From NCBI GenBank assembly GCA_024638165.1, contig JAHEKV010000006.1, positions 1-64,000 on the forward strand: a DNA stretch of 64,000 nt, in the 5' to 3' direction. This DNA comes from Flavobacteriaceae bacterium (GTDB taxonomy: Bacteria; Bacteroidota; Bacteroidia; Flavobacteriales; Flavobacteriaceae). Each line of letters starts with the position of its first letter. The stretch's first letter is position 1. Of this stretch, positions 1-9,971 are shown in pieces. The notes under the pieces were generated by a model that worked only from the letters and a program-made list of their open reading frames with translations, was not told the DNA's origin and searched no databases. Position numbers and translations under genes: made by a program.

Positions 1-329
<329 letters not shown>

Positions 330-343
330 TCAATTTTCAGAAA

Positions 344-982
344 GTGCCTTTATTTAAAAGCCTGAGTAGTAAGAGTATTCAAGATTATAAGGTCGCCGTT
401 TGGCGGGTTTCAGAGTCTGAAGAGGAACTAAGCCAAAACCTCAATCTTTCAGAGGCTTCTAAAGAGCGCCTATCTAAGATGAAGTCAGAAGTGCATCGCA
501 AATGTTTTCTTGCGGTAAGGCAATTACTAAAGACTTATCAGATTGAGGATGCAGCACTGAAGTACAAGCCGTCAGGAAAGCCTTTCCTTGATAGTGGTAT
601 TTCGATATCTATTTCGCATACTATCGGCTATGTTGCGATCGCATTAGGATTTAATGTTGAGGTTGGTATAGATGTTGAACAACACCGCGATAAAATTTTG
701 AAAATTGCACCCCGATTTACAGGGGAAGGTGCCGTAGCTAGTCTTGAAAATACCTCAGACCGTATTGAAAAACTAACCGCTATTTGGGGAGCTAAAGAAT
801 CGATTTATAAAATCTTAGATCGGGCAGGATTATCCTTTAGAGAGGCTATAAATATTGATGATTTTACCCTAGAGTCTCACCACAGTAGTGCGTGGGTTGA
901 TGAAAATCGATTTCACTTTACTTTTGAAACTTTCGACAATCACACCTTAGTCTATACCTATCAGACTAAAATATTATCATGA
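344..982 (+). CDS. 4'-phosphopantetheinyl transferase superfamily protein (GTG start)
   Basis: Motifs SISHTIGYVAIAL, VGIDVEQHRDKI and WGAKESIYK of Sfp-type PPTases. Confidence 0.88.
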   Translation: MPLFKSLSSKSIQDYKVAVWRVSESEEELSQNLNLSEASKERLSKMKSEVHRKCFLAVRQLLKTYQIEDAALKYKPSGKPFLDSGISISISHTIGYVAIALGFNVEVGIDVEQHRDKILKIAPRFTGEGAVASLENTSDRIEKLTAIWGAKESIYKILDRAGLSFREAINIDDFTLESHHSSAWVDENRFHFTFETFDNHTLVYTYQTKILS

Positions 983-1605
983 ATATTGTCGAATTTTTCT
1001 TAGGACCTTATTTAGAACGCAGTACGGAGCTTATTGTTCTTGAGCTCTTGGCCTTTATATTCGGTGTGTGGAGTGTTTGGTTAGCGAAGCGGGCGCACAT
1101 TGGGGTATATCCGACAGGGATCATAGGAACAACAATAACCATGTACCTTTTCTTTACTGACCGGCTGCTCGGAGACATGCTGATGAACGCCTACTACTCA
1201 TTGATGAGTATTTATGGTTGGTGGGAATGGTCGAGACAAAAAGACGGAAAAAAAGTTCGTCAAATCACTACCACGACGAGCAAAGAAAAAGGGATTGGCC
1301 TTGCCCTAGTCCTTATTACGATGCTGGTGACTTATATGGTTTATCGTCTGACCAGTACAGCAATAGATCTTTCGAATGTCATCGATATTTTTACCAGTGG
1401 AGTATTCTTCACGGCGATGTGGTTGATGGCACGAAAGAAACTAGAGAGTTGGATTCTTTGGATTTCGGCCGATTTAATCACCATTCCGCTTTATGCCTAT
1501 CGGGGTTGGGGGATGCTCTCGCTACAGTATTTAATTTTTACGATACTTGCCTTTCAAGGATATTACGCATGGAGAAAATCCCTTCACAAAAACGAACTAC
1601 AGTAA
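979..1605 (+). CDS. pnuC: Nicotinamide riboside/mononucleotide transporter PnuC
   Basis: Multi-TM protein with PnuC-like YYSLMSIYGWWEW and YRGWGMLSLQYLIF segments; followed by NadR-like kinase. Confidence 0.88.
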   Translation: MNIVEFFLGPYLERSTELIVLELLAFIFGVWSVWLAKRAHIGVYPTGIIGTTITMYLFFTDRLLGDMLMNAYYSLMSIYGWWEWSRQKDGKKVRQITTTTSKEKGIGLALVLITMLVTYMVYRLTSTAIDLSNVIDIFTSGVFFTAMWLMARKKLESWILWISADLITIPLYAYRGWGMLSLQYLIFTILAFQGYYAWRKSLHKNELQ

Positions 1606-2138
1606 AGCGTATTGTTCTTTTTGGCCCTGAGTCAACGGGTAAAACGACGCTTGCCAAACAACTTTCTGAAAAGTATGAGGTGCCTTGGGTTGCTGAATAC
1701 GCCAGGGAGTATCTGCAAGAGAAATGGGATCGTTCGGGTGCTATTTGTCAGCCTGAAGATCTGATACCTATAGCTATCGGACAAATGAAACTTGAAAACG
1801 AGGCAATTATTCAGGCCGAAAACGATCAAAAACAATTTATTGTCTGCGATACAGATTTACTCGAGACTTTAGTATACTCTGAGGTCTATTATAACGGATG
1901 GGCTGATCAAAGACTTCTTGACGCGGTGTCTAATCAAAACTATGATTTGTATCTACTCACAGGTATTGATGTGCCGTGGGTAGCTGACGATCTTAGAGAT
2001 AAACCGCACGAAAGGGAGAAAATGTACGAGGCATTTCGTACTGCTTTGGACGCTAATGATTGTAATTACATATCTTTACAAGGAAACCAAACAACCCGAC
2101 TAGAGTCTGCTTCAACAGCCATTGAGGCGCTCTTTTAA
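1569..2138 (+). CDS. NadR-like AAA ATPase / ribosylnicotinamide kinase
   Basis: MEKIPSQKRTTVKRIVLFGPESTGKTTLAKQLSEKYEVPWVAEYAREYL; Walker A; internal ATG of track ORF 1218-2138, overlaps pnuC end. Confidence 0.85.
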   Translation: MEKIPSQKRTTVKRIVLFGPESTGKTTLAKQLSEKYEVPWVAEYAREYLQEKWDRSGAICQPEDLIPIAIGQMKLENEAIIQAENDQKQFIVCDTDLLETLVYSEVYYNGWADQRLLDAVSNQNYDLYLLTGIDVPWVADDLRDKPHEREKMYEAFRTALDANDCNYISLQGNQTTRLESASTAIEALF

Positions 2139-2143
2139 ACTCT

Positions 2144-3625
2144 ATGAATTTAACCCCTAGAGATCAAGCCCAACTCGAGAATCTAGGTATTTCTCTATCT
2201 CAATACGAGAGACAGTTAAAACAAATCAAAGAAGGTATACCCTTCATGAATTTAGCCCGTCCTGCCACGTTGAACGATGGTATTATCTCTATTGAGGATT
2301 CAGAAAAATACCTTGAAATATTTACTCAAAAAGCATCTCGGTATAAACTTCAGAAATTCGTTCCGGCCTCTGGTGCTGCTACGCGGATGTTTAAAAGTTT
2401 GTACAGCTTCTTAGATGATTTTAGACTGACTGATTCCTTCGAAGAGTATGCTGAAAAGCATCCGTCTGTAAAGCAATTCTTTGAGTATTTTGATCGATTT
2501 CCATTTGCTGAAGCTCTTAAAAACACCCTTGGACTAAACGGTCCAATAAGTAACCAAGACCGTATTGCACTGGTAGGCACGATGCTAAATGAGTTGCCAT
2601 TTGAGTTTGGTAACAAGCCAAAGGCCATCTTACCCTTTCACAAAGAAGAAGATACCTATACTCCGCTGTTTATTCATCTTATAGAGGCTTTAGATTACGC
2701 GAAGGGGAGTGTTCATTTTACAGTTTTTGAGGATCATTTGGATGCTGTTTCTGAAGAAGTTGAGCGTTTAAAAGAATTGTTTGATTTTAAAGTTGAGGTT
2801 ACCTATTCCTTTCAGAAAAAGCACACCGATACCCCTGCTCTCAATGCTGATTTTACACCGGTAAGAACGGTAGATGGTAATTTACTTTTTAGACCGGGAG
2901 GTCACGGCGCGCTTATTGAGAATCTCTCTAAACTCTCGGCAGACTTTGTCTTTATTAAGAATATCGATAATATCTCTGTACGAAGAGAATGGACTGAACA
3001 TCACAAGTTTAAGCGCATCTTAGCAGGTCTTGCTTTTGAGGTTCAGGAGCAAATTCACCGCTTTCAAAGGGAGGTATGCGAATCTCCAGAGACTGCAGGC
3101 CTTGCAAAAATAGAATCGTTTCTAAGTGCGACTTTTGGATACGAACCTAGCTCTGCTTCTAGGGACCCTTTGTTTGACTTAAAAAATGCACTTTTCAGAC
3201 CCTTGCGCGTTTGTGCCATGGTACGAAATGAAGGTGAACCTGGAGGAGGTCCTTTTTGGGTGAATACTATCGATGGTGAGCGACTTCAGATTGTTGAGTC
3301 AGCGCAGATTGACAAGGAAAACCCTGAGCAAAACGCTATTCTTCAAAAGGCTACTCATTTTAATCCGGTAGATATTGTCTGTGGCCTTACTGATTATGGA
3401 GGAGAGCGTTATCAGCTTGAAGATTTCGTGGATTATAAACAAGGATTTATTGCCCATAAAACTTATGAAGGAAACGAGATTTTTGCCCTTGAGTTGCCTG
3501 GCTTATGGAATGGAGCTATGGCTTTTTGGAACACGCTATTCGTTGAGGTGCCATCAATGACCTTTAACCCGGTGAAGACGGTAAACGACTTACTTCGCGA
3601 GTCTCATCAAAACGAGAACGATTAG
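2144..3625 (+). CDS. DUF4301 family protein
   Basis: MNLTPRDQAQLENLGIS..., FVPASGAATRMFKSL, FRPGGHGALIENLS; matches known Bacteroidota DUF4301 proteins. Confidence 0.8.
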   Translation: MNLTPRDQAQLENLGISLSQYERQLKQIKEGIPFMNLARPATLNDGIISIEDSEKYLEIFTQKASRYKLQKFVPASGAATRMFKSLYSFLDDFRLTDSFEEYAEKHPSVKQFFEYFDRFPFAEALKNTLGLNGPISNQDRIALVGTMLNELPFEFGNKPKAILPFHKEEDTYTPLFIHLIEALDYAKGSVHFTVFEDHLDAVSEEVERLKELFDFKVEVTYSFQKKHTDTPALNADFTPVRTVDGNLLFRPGGHGALIENLSKLSADFVFIKNIDNISVRREWTEHHKFKRILAGLAFEVQEQIHRFQREVCESPETAGLAKIESFLSATFGYEPSSASRDPLFDLKNALFRPLRVCAMVRNEGEPGGGPFWVNTIDGERLQIVESAQIDKENPEQNAILQKATHFNPVDIVCGLTDYGGERYQLEDFVDYKQGFIAHKTYEGNEIFALELPGLWNGAMAFWNTLFVEVPSMTFNPVKTVNDLLRESHQNEND

Positions 3626-4068
3626 TTAAAAATGTAGAGCGTATTGCCCTCGGTTCTTACCTGATATTCGGTAAGGTCAAATAGGGTTTCTGAACCTTGA
3701 CGGTTAAGCAGTTGACCGGTAAATACACTGTAACTCAATTGATCCTCGCATTGGCAGTTGACTTGACTCCCTTGTAATTCAGTGGATGAACACGAACTTG
3801 GGATGTGATTCGGACACGATACTTCGAAGGCCCTAAAGGTCGAGAATCCTACGTTGGTAATGTGAATTCCCTTTACTCCACCAAGATTATTTGGGAGCGT
3901 GACCGAATTCCCTGTATTTTGAAGAGGACTATAGAGTGGAAGATTTAGATCAATTTGAACATCAAAAGAGGCCTTTGGTAAAAATGGATTTTGAATAGGA
4001 GTTGTTGATTCACAGCTACATACAATGAGAAAAAGAAAAATGGCAATGAATTTAGTAGGTAATCGCAA
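3622..4068 (-). CDS. Hypothetical lipoprotein
   Basis: Signal peptide with lipobox (LFLIVCSCES); no recognised domain. Confidence 0.6.
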   Translation of the reverse strand: MRLPTKFIAIFLFLIVCSCESTTPIQNPFLPKASFDVQIDLNLPLYSPLQNTGNSVTLPNNLGGVKGIHITNVGFSTFRAFEVSCPNHIPSSCSSTELQGSQVNCQCEDQLSYSVFTGQLLNRQGSETLFDLTEYQVRTEGNTLYIFN

Positions 4069-4091
4069 CTTTCGAGACTCTTTAGAATTTT

Positions 4092-4099
4092 GTATCTTT
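4092..4099 (+). promoter_or_regulatory. Candidate -7 element TATCTTTG upstream of greA
   Basis: Matches Bacteroidota TAnnTTTG consensus. Confidence 0.45.
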
Positions 4100-4105
4100 G
4101 ATTTG

Positions 4106-4142
4106 ATCCTCTCGACTGATACATCGTCTTGAGGATTTTTTA
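4106..4142 (+). promoter_or_regulatory. greA leader stem-loop followed by U-tract (terminator/attenuator-like)
   Basis: ATCCTC ... GAGGAT followed by TTTTTTAA directly upstream of the greA start codon. Confidence 0.4.
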
Positions 4143-4148
4143 ATTGTT

Positions 4149-4631
4149 ATGACCATGGCAAAAGTAGCTTATTACACGAAAGAAGGTTTACAAAAACTGA
4201 AAGACGAGTTAAATCAATTGAAAGATGTCGAGCGTCCAAAAGCTTCGCAGGCTATCGCAGATGCACGAGATAAAGGAGATTTGTCAGAAAATGCCGAGTA
4301 TGATGCTGCTAAAGAAGCTCAAGGACTTTTAGAAATGAGAATTTCTAAGCTTGAAGAAACTTTGGCCAATGCTCGTATCATCGATGAATCGCAATTAGAT
4401 AACTCTAAGGTCTTAGTGCTGTCAACAGTTACGATTAAGAATAAGGTTAATGGTCAAGAAATGACCTATACATTGGTAGCTGAAAGTGAGGCAGACCTTA
4501 AGACAGGTAAGATCTCAGTAAATTCTCCTATTGGTAAAGGACTTCTAGGCAAGGCTGTTGGTGACACGGCAGAGATTCAAGTGCCTAGCGGTAAAATCGA
4601 ATTTGAAGTGGTAAAAATTACAAGATCCTAA
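4149..4631 (+). CDS. greA: Transcription elongation factor GreA (start may be ATG 4155)
   Basis: YYTKEGLQKLKDELNQLK...RPKASQAIADARDKGDLSENAEYDAAKEAQGLLEMRI; GreA signature. Confidence 0.96.
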   Translation: MTMAKVAYYTKEGLQKLKDELNQLKDVERPKASQAIADARDKGDLSENAEYDAAKEAQGLLEMRISKLEETLANARIIDESQLDNSKVLVLSTVTIKNKVNGQEMTYTLVAESEADLKTGKISVNSPIGKGLLGKAVGDTAEIQVPSGKIEFEVVKITRS

Positions 4632-5032
4632 TGGCTACGATCTTTTCAAAGATTATTTCCGGCGAAATACCAGCCTATAAAGTTGCTGAAAATCAAGATT
4701 TTTTGGCGTTTTTAGATATCAATCCGAACGCCAAAGGACATACCCTTTGTATCCCTAAAAAAGAAACGAATCGACTTTTTGATCTATCAATAGAAGACTA
4801 TACTGCTCTCATGCAGTTTTCTTATTCAGTTGCTAAGGCTATTGAAAAGGTCGTCGATTGCAAACGTGTTGGTCTTTCAGTTATTGGACTAGAAGTGCCA
4901 CATGTCCATGTTCATCTTATACCGCTTAATGAGATGAAGAACGCACAATTCACACATAAAGAAAATCTAACCATAGAAGCCTTTCAGAGCTTAGCGGCTG
5001 ATATTGCAGAGGCCTATAAATCTCAAAACTAG
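4631..5032 (+). CDS. HIT family protein
   Basis: HIT motif VPHVHVHLIPL. Confidence 0.95.
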   Translation: MATIFSKIISGEIPAYKVAENQDFLAFLDINPNAKGHTLCIPKKETNRLFDLSIEDYTALMQFSYSVAKAIEKVVDCKRVGLSVIGLEVPHVHVHLIPLNEMKNAQFTHKENLTIEAFQSLAADIAEAYKSQN

Positions 5033-5035
5033 ATC

Positions 5036-5422
5036 ATGGAATTACAAGGAAGTATCAAATTAATAGGTGAAACGAAAACTTACGGTGCAAATGGCTTCAG
5101 AAAGCGTGAAATAGTGGTTACCACCGAAGAGCAATATCCCCAAGACTTATTGGTAGAGTTTATTCAGGATAAATGTGATTTATTATCTCAATTTTCTCCA
5201 GGTCAAAAGGTAACCATAGGTATTAACCTTAAAGGTCGTGAGTGGACTTCTCCTCAAGGAGAGGTAAAGTATTTCAATTCGGTTCAAGGTTGGAGAATTG
5301 AAGCTCAACAATCTGCTCCTGCTGCAACATCAGAGAGCGGAATGCCGCCACTACCCCCTTTAGATAGCTTCCCAGCAGCTGACCAGACTAGTGAGGAAGA
5401 CTTTGACGATCTCCCTTTCTAA
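5036..5422 (+). CDS. DUF3127 domain protein with SSB-like acidic C-terminal tip
   Basis: MELQGSIKLIGETKTYGANGFRKREIVVTT... DUF3127-like; ends EEDFDDLPF. Confidence 0.82.
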   Translation: MELQGSIKLIGETKTYGANGFRKREIVVTTEEQYPQDLLVEFIQDKCDLLSQFSPGQKVTIGINLKGREWTSPQGEVKYFNSVQGWRIEAQQSAPAATSESGMPPLPPLDSFPAADQTSEEDFDDLPF

Positions 5423-5979
5423 ACAGATTGATGTAAAAAGCATTCTAGACTATGGTCGTTGGTTAAACCGTTGGCCTGCATAAAGGCATAGCACACCACG
5501 GGACCCATAAACTTGAAGTTTGCTTTTTTAAATTTTTTTGAAAGTGCCTTTGCTTCTTCAGTTGTAGAAGGAAGGGCTCTTGAATTGGCAAACTTCGGTT
5601 GAAGTACCTTTTCATTGGTGACCTCCCAAACAAACTGACTTAAGGAAATGCCTTCTTTATTTAAAGAAAGCAAGCTCTGAGCATTTTGAATGGTGGCTTC
5701 GATCTTCAATCGATTCCTAATGATGTTTTCATCAGACATTAATCGCTCTACATCTTTTTCGTTGTAGTTCGTAATTTTCTCTGCATCGAAGTTGTCGAAG
5801 GCTTTTCGAAAATGCTCTCTTTTACGTAAGATGGTGATCCAACTTAATCCTGACTGAAAGCTTTCTAAAACTAAACTTTCAAAAAGTTTTTGGTCGTCTC
5901 TATTCGGCCTGCCCCATTCGTTGTCGTGGTAGGCAATATAAAGAGGGTCTTCACCGCACCAGTGGCATCTACTTTGCAT
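5419..5979 (-). CDS. tag: DNA-3-methyladenine glycosylase I
   Basis: RCHWCGEDPLYIAYHDNEWGRPNRDDQKLFESLVLESFQSGLSWITILRKREHFRKAF; Tag family. Confidence 0.95.
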   Translation of the reverse strand: MQSRCHWCGEDPLYIAYHDNEWGRPNRDDQKLFESLVLESFQSGLSWITILRKREHFRKAFDNFDAEKITNYNEKDVERLMSDENIIRNRLKIEATIQNAQSLLSLNKEGISLSQFVWEVTNEKVLQPKFANSRALPSTTEEAKALSKKFKKANFKFMGPVVCYAFMQANGLTNDHSLECFLHQSV

Positions 5980-6050
5980 AAGTGGTTATTTGATAAGCGT
6001 AAAACTAAGCCACCGAACTGCATTATCTTTACAGTCAACGAAAATTCAGA

Positions 6051-6605
6051 ATGAATTATAGCGATTACAAAGAATTACACAAGCGTTTAGTAGACGAGAA
6101 TAGAACCACTGGAGGCCGCACAGAACCGGCTTATCTAGAATATACGCAGCTTAATTGGCAGCGCATCAAGCGCTGGGAAAAACAAGCAAAGCTCACTGAT
6201 CAGGAAATAAACTGGCTCAAAGAGCAAAAGGCATCTGTAAGATGGGTTGTACTTACTGAACCTTGGTGCGGTGATGCGGCGCCTTCATTGCCTTTAATGG
6301 CCAAAATTGCCGAAATCCACCCTAGTCTTGAGTTAGAAATTCTACTTAGAGACGATAACCTTGAATTGATGAATCAATTTTTGACGGGAGGTGCTCAATC
6401 GATTCCTAAACTTATTCAATATTCGGGAGACACTATTAGCAGTTGGGGCCCACGACCTGAAGGTGCTGCGAGAATGATCGATGATTATAAAATTCAGAAC
6501 GGAAAGCTAGATGCGACTGCGAGGGAGCAGTTACAGCAGTGGTATAATGAGAATAAGGGACGAGAGATTATTTCAGAATTGTTAGTCCTCCTTGGCTGGA
6601 AATAA
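6051..6605 (+). CDS. Thioredoxin family protein
   Basis: VRWVVLTEPWCGDAAPSLPLMAKIAE, thioredoxin-like fold (EPWCGD, single Cys). Confidence 0.8.
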   Translation: MNYSDYKELHKRLVDENRTTGGRTEPAYLEYTQLNWQRIKRWEKQAKLTDQEINWLKEQKASVRWVVLTEPWCGDAAPSLPLMAKIAEIHPSLELEILLRDDNLELMNQFLTGGAQSIPKLIQYSGDTISSWGPRPEGAARMIDDYKIQNGKLDATAREQLQQWYNENKGREIISELLVLLGWK

Positions 6606-7283
6606 ATAGGTGATGGTTCCTTCTTGATAAGGCTTACCAGACTCTTGAAAACGTGAGAGTTTCGCGTATTCAATGGCGTTGGCTACTAGACACCCGTTGC
6701 TCGTTGATGAGAATTCAGGACTAAACCAGGCATCGATTACTCCACCTCGATTGTCTACTGCAATATTGATTACGATTTCACCTCCTTCTAAGCATTTATA
6801 TACGGGTACCGGAAGTTCGCGGTGTACGCGTCCTTTTAAATTGTAACTGATGGTCGTTCGTTTAGCTAATTTGATGGGTTGTCCTTTTGGTGGGGCATTC
6901 TCCTTCATCCGATTAATACGATCCTCGATTTCCTGACTTAAGGCTCCAATCCCAGAACCGGCAGCCATTTCGGCGGCCATTTTTGAATAGTCTTTTCCAG
7001 CTTCGAGACTTTCCAAAGAAGCCAAAGGTTCTGGGTCTTCATATTCAGATTCTTTTCCAGCCTCGTTAGAGGCTTTATTCGTTTCTACTTTGAAAGCTTC
7101 AAAACGCGTTTCTTCCAATTTTTTAAAAAAGTCAGGTTCGGGATCTTCGACGACTTCGATCATCTCATCGCGATTGAGATTTAATTCGATACTATATCCG
7201 AATAGAAGCATACTTATAAGAATCATCAAAACCCCAGTAATTACTCGAGCGATTCGCTGTGCTCTTCTGACTAATTCACGCAT
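6582..7283 (-). CDS. TonB-like (energy transducer type) single-TM protein
   Basis: N-terminal TM helix, acidic linker, C-terminal GEIVINIAVDNRGGVIDA...GTITYLFPAKED resembling TonB C-terminal fold. Confidence 0.6.
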   Translation of the reverse strand: MRELVRRAQRIARVITGVLMILISMLLFGYSIELNLNRDEMIEVVEDPEPDFFKKLEETRFEAFKVETNKASNEAGKESEYEDPEPLASLESLEAGKDYSKMAAEMAAGSGIGALSQEIEDRINRMKENAPPKGQPIKLAKRTTISYNLKGRVHRELPVPVYKCLEGGEIVINIAVDNRGGVIDAWFSPEFSSTSNGCLVANAIEYAKLSRFQESGKPYQEGTITYLFPAKED

Positions 7284-7990
7284 AAGCTTTCTTTAATCTC
7301 TTCAGGTGTTAAAGCCGAAGCTACCTCGTATTCTCCGATTTTGGTTCGGCGCAGGGCACTAAGATGAGCGCCAGATTCGAGCGCTTTACCGTAGTCATGA
7401 GCGAGCGATCTGATGTAGGTTCCTTTTGAGCATACGACCTCAAAGTCGACTTCCTTTTTTGAATCGAATTTTGAAGGGTCAATCTCGAAAGAGTGAATTT
7501 CAATTTTTCTAGGTTGAATCTCAGTTTCTTGACCTTGTCGAGCGTATTCGTATAGGCGTTTCCCGTCTTTTTTAAGCGCAGAAAATAGAGGTGGAACCTG
7601 CTTTATTTCACCCTTGAATTGGCTGGTTTTTTCTTGAAGATCTTCGATACTAATATGTGCGGTTTCGAAGGTTTTGTCAAATTCGGTTTCTAGATCGTAA
7701 GAAGGGGTGGTGTTCCCAATTGAAATCGTTCCCGTGTAAGTTTTTATTTGACCTTGAAAAGTAGGTATTCGCTTGGTAAACTTCCCCACACAGATAATTA
7801 AGAGCCCACTAGCTAATGGATCTAGTGTACCTGCATGTCCAATTTTGATCTTCTTTAATTTTAGTTTTTTTAAGAGGGCCCATTTGATGGCGTTTACAGC
7901 TTGAAACGAACTCCATCCGAGAGGTTTATCAACGAGAAGCAGCTGACCTTCGAGCCATTGTTCGGTAGTTAATTCGCCTAGGTTCTCCAT
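7271..7990 (-). CDS. truB: tRNA pseudouridine(55) synthase TruB
   Basis: LLVDKPLGWSSFQAVNAIK, GHAGTLDPLASGLLIICVGKFTK, CSKGTYIRSLAHDYG. Confidence 0.96.
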   Translation of the reverse strand: MENLGELTTEQWLEGQLLLVDKPLGWSSFQAVNAIKWALLKKLKLKKIKIGHAGTLDPLASGLLIICVGKFTKRIPTFQGQIKTYTGTISIGNTTPSYDLETEFDKTFETAHISIEDLQEKTSQFKGEIKQVPPLFSALKKDGKRLYEYARQGQETEIQPRKIEIHSFEIDPSKFDSKKEVDFEVVCSKGTYIRSLAHDYGKALESGAHLSALRRTKIGEYEVASALTPEEIKESLCVN

Positions 7991-7993
7991 GAA

Positions 7994-8776
7994 TTATAAA
8001 AATATTAATGCCGATACGCCCGCTAACACGCAGTAGACTGCGAAATAGGTTAGCTTACTTTTCTTCACCAGTGCAATCATCCATTTACAGGCGAGAATTC
8101 CTGAAAAGAAGGCACTTAGAAAGCCGATGACTAACGGTACTGTTTCGATTTCAGTACTGAAAATAGATCCGCTCAATAAATCTTTAGCAATCTTACCGAA
8201 GATAAGAGGAACCACCATTAGAAAAGAAAAGCGCGCCGCCTCAGACTTGTCGAGCCCTAAAATGACTGAAGTTGAGATGGTTGCCCCGCTTCTTGATATA
8301 CCTGGCAAAATCGCAATTGCTTGAGCGATACCGATTAGAAAGGCATCTCTATAATTAAGCGATTTTTGACTTGCTTTACTGCGATCTGCGATGACCAGTA
8401 AAAGGGCGGTTAAAATGAGCATCATCCCCACTAGGGTGAGGTTGCCTGAGAAAAATGAATCGATGAGATCTTCAAAGAAAAATCCTACTGCTGCTGCAGG
8501 GAGCATCGATAAGATGATAGAAAAGGTGAATGTTGTTGAAGAGGGGTCTTTGGAAAGTGTTTTTTTAATGATCTCCCATACATCTTTTCGAAATAAGAAA
8601 AGGGTGCTTAGAGCGGTAGCGAAATGAAGGATTACCGTAACAAGTAGGCTTTCTTTTGGCAATGCTTCGCTCCCCAATAAAGCTTTGGCTAACTCTAAAT
8701 GACCACTTGAAGAGACGGGTAAAAATTCGGTTAGACCCTGGATTAGACCAAGTATTAAAGATTCAATGACACTCAT
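7994..8776 (-). CDS. uppP: Undecaprenyl-diphosphate phosphatase
   Basis: GLIQGLTEFLPVSSSGHLELAK and GISRSGATIS motifs of the BacA/UppP family. Confidence 0.96.
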   Translation of the reverse strand: MSVIESLILGLIQGLTEFLPVSSSGHLELAKALLGSEALPKESLLVTVILHFATALSTLFLFRKDVWEIIKKTLSKDPSSTTFTFSIILSMLPAAAVGFFFEDLIDSFFSGNLTLVGMMLILTALLLVIADRSKASQKSLNYRDAFLIGIAQAIAILPGISRSGATISTSVILGLDKSEAARFSFLMVVPLIFGKIAKDLLSGSIFSTEIETVPLVIGFLSAFFSGILACKWMIALVKKSKLTYFAVYCVLAGVSALIFL

Positions 8777-8994
8777 TTCTTCGGCCTGTAGAGTATAGCA
8801 TAGGCTTGAAAAGCTAGGCCTATGATGATTAATGTGGGTGCGAGTCTGATTCTTCTAAAATTGTAAATCTCAGGATTGAATACTTGAGGATCATCACTTC
8901 TGCCGCCACTCATAAGTATGAATCCAACGGCGATTAAAATAATTCCGGCAATGATGATTTGATAATTTCTTTTTTCTAGTAGCGGTCGTTTCAT
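8773..8994 (-). CDS. DUF3098 family small membrane protein
   Basis: Two-TM 73 aa protein between ftsX and uppP, conserved Bacteroidota order; GFILMSGGRSDDPQVFNPEIYNFRRI. Confidence 0.82.
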   Translation of the reverse strand: MKRPLLEKRNYQIIIAGIILIAVGFILMSGGRSDDPQVFNPEIYNFRRIRLAPTLIIIGLAFQAYAILYRPKK

Positions 8995-8997
8995 AGG

Positions 8998-9876
8998 TTA
9001 TGCAAAATCGTTAGTTGCCTTGAGCGACAAGAATCTTGAAGTGGCTAAGTAGGTACTGAAGACCGTGATGGTCGTTCCTAATAGATATATTAGTGAGATA
9101 ATAGCTCCAAGGGCATAATAGTCTGCCGTGAGTTTAAGGTTGGGATACCACTTGTCTAATTCAAAATACAGAGCGATTAGTAGTATCGATGATAGAGTTG
9201 CGCCAAGAAGCCCGAGTCGTAAATTAATCCAGATAAACGGCCAGCGAATAAAGGCCTTTTTTGCCCCAACGAGTCGAAGTGTCTTGATCACCAAACGTTT
9301 AGAATAAATAGAAAGTTTGATCGAACTATTAATGAGTAGAATGGAGAAAAGCAGTAAGATAATTGCTCCAACGGCAAGTGCTTTTTGGATCGAAGAAAAA
9401 TTGCTTTCTAGTAATCCCAACAATTCAGTGTCATAAATCACTTCCTCAACAAATGGCCGTTGCTCCAAATCGGTCGCGAGTTGGTCGATTGAACTCACTG
9501 ATACAAATGGAGCTTTTAACGCTATTTCAATACCATCCCTAAGAGGATTAAACCCTAGGAACTCTACAAAGTCTTGTCCGATTTCTTCGCTGTAATCTTT
9601 AGCAGCCTCTTCTTTAGAAATGAAGGTGACCGCTAAGGTATTTTCGTCTAACTCAAAACCTTTGAGTAATTGAGCTTTCTCTACCTCTTTGGCGTTGGGA
9701 CTTAAATAGGCGGTAACGATGAGTTGTTCCTTAAAATAATCACTTAACCGGCTGGCGTTAAAAACAATTGTGCATAGGAGCCCTACGAGAATAAGGACCA
9801 CAGTTATACTCAAGGCTACAGAGATATAAGAAGACCTCAATCTTCTTTTTTCATAACGTGCGATGTAGGAGCTCAT
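8998..9876 (-). CDS. ftsX: Cell division permease FtsX
   Basis: YEKRRLRSSYISVALSITVVLILVGLL..., FtsX domain topology. Confidence 0.9.
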   Translation of the reverse strand: MSSYIARYEKRRLRSSYISVALSITVVLILVGLLCTIVFNASRLSDYFKEQLIVTAYLSPNAKEVEKAQLLKGFELDENTLAVTFISKEEAAKDYSEEIGQDFVEFLGFNPLRDGIEIALKAPFVSVSSIDQLATDLEQRPFVEEVIYDTELLGLLESNFSSIQKALAVGAIILLLFSILLINSSIKLSIYSKRLVIKTLRLVGAKKAFIRWPFIWINLRLGLLGATLSSILLIALYFELDKWYPNLKLTADYYALGAIISLIYLLGTTITVFSTYLATSRFLSLKATNDFA

Positions 9877-9971
9877 GAATTGCTTTGGAGCACTAAAATT
9901 AGCAAAGTAAATCTAGATTTTCAGCCTCGGTTTATTCGCAGTACTTTTAAGGCCCAAAATATCGGTCAAAA

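Noticed and set aside
1218-1568. Long 5' extension of the NadR-like ORF over pnuC
   Set aside because: Translation is unrelated to any NadR-like N-terminus and lies inside pnuC; ATG 1569 gives a normal P-loop start
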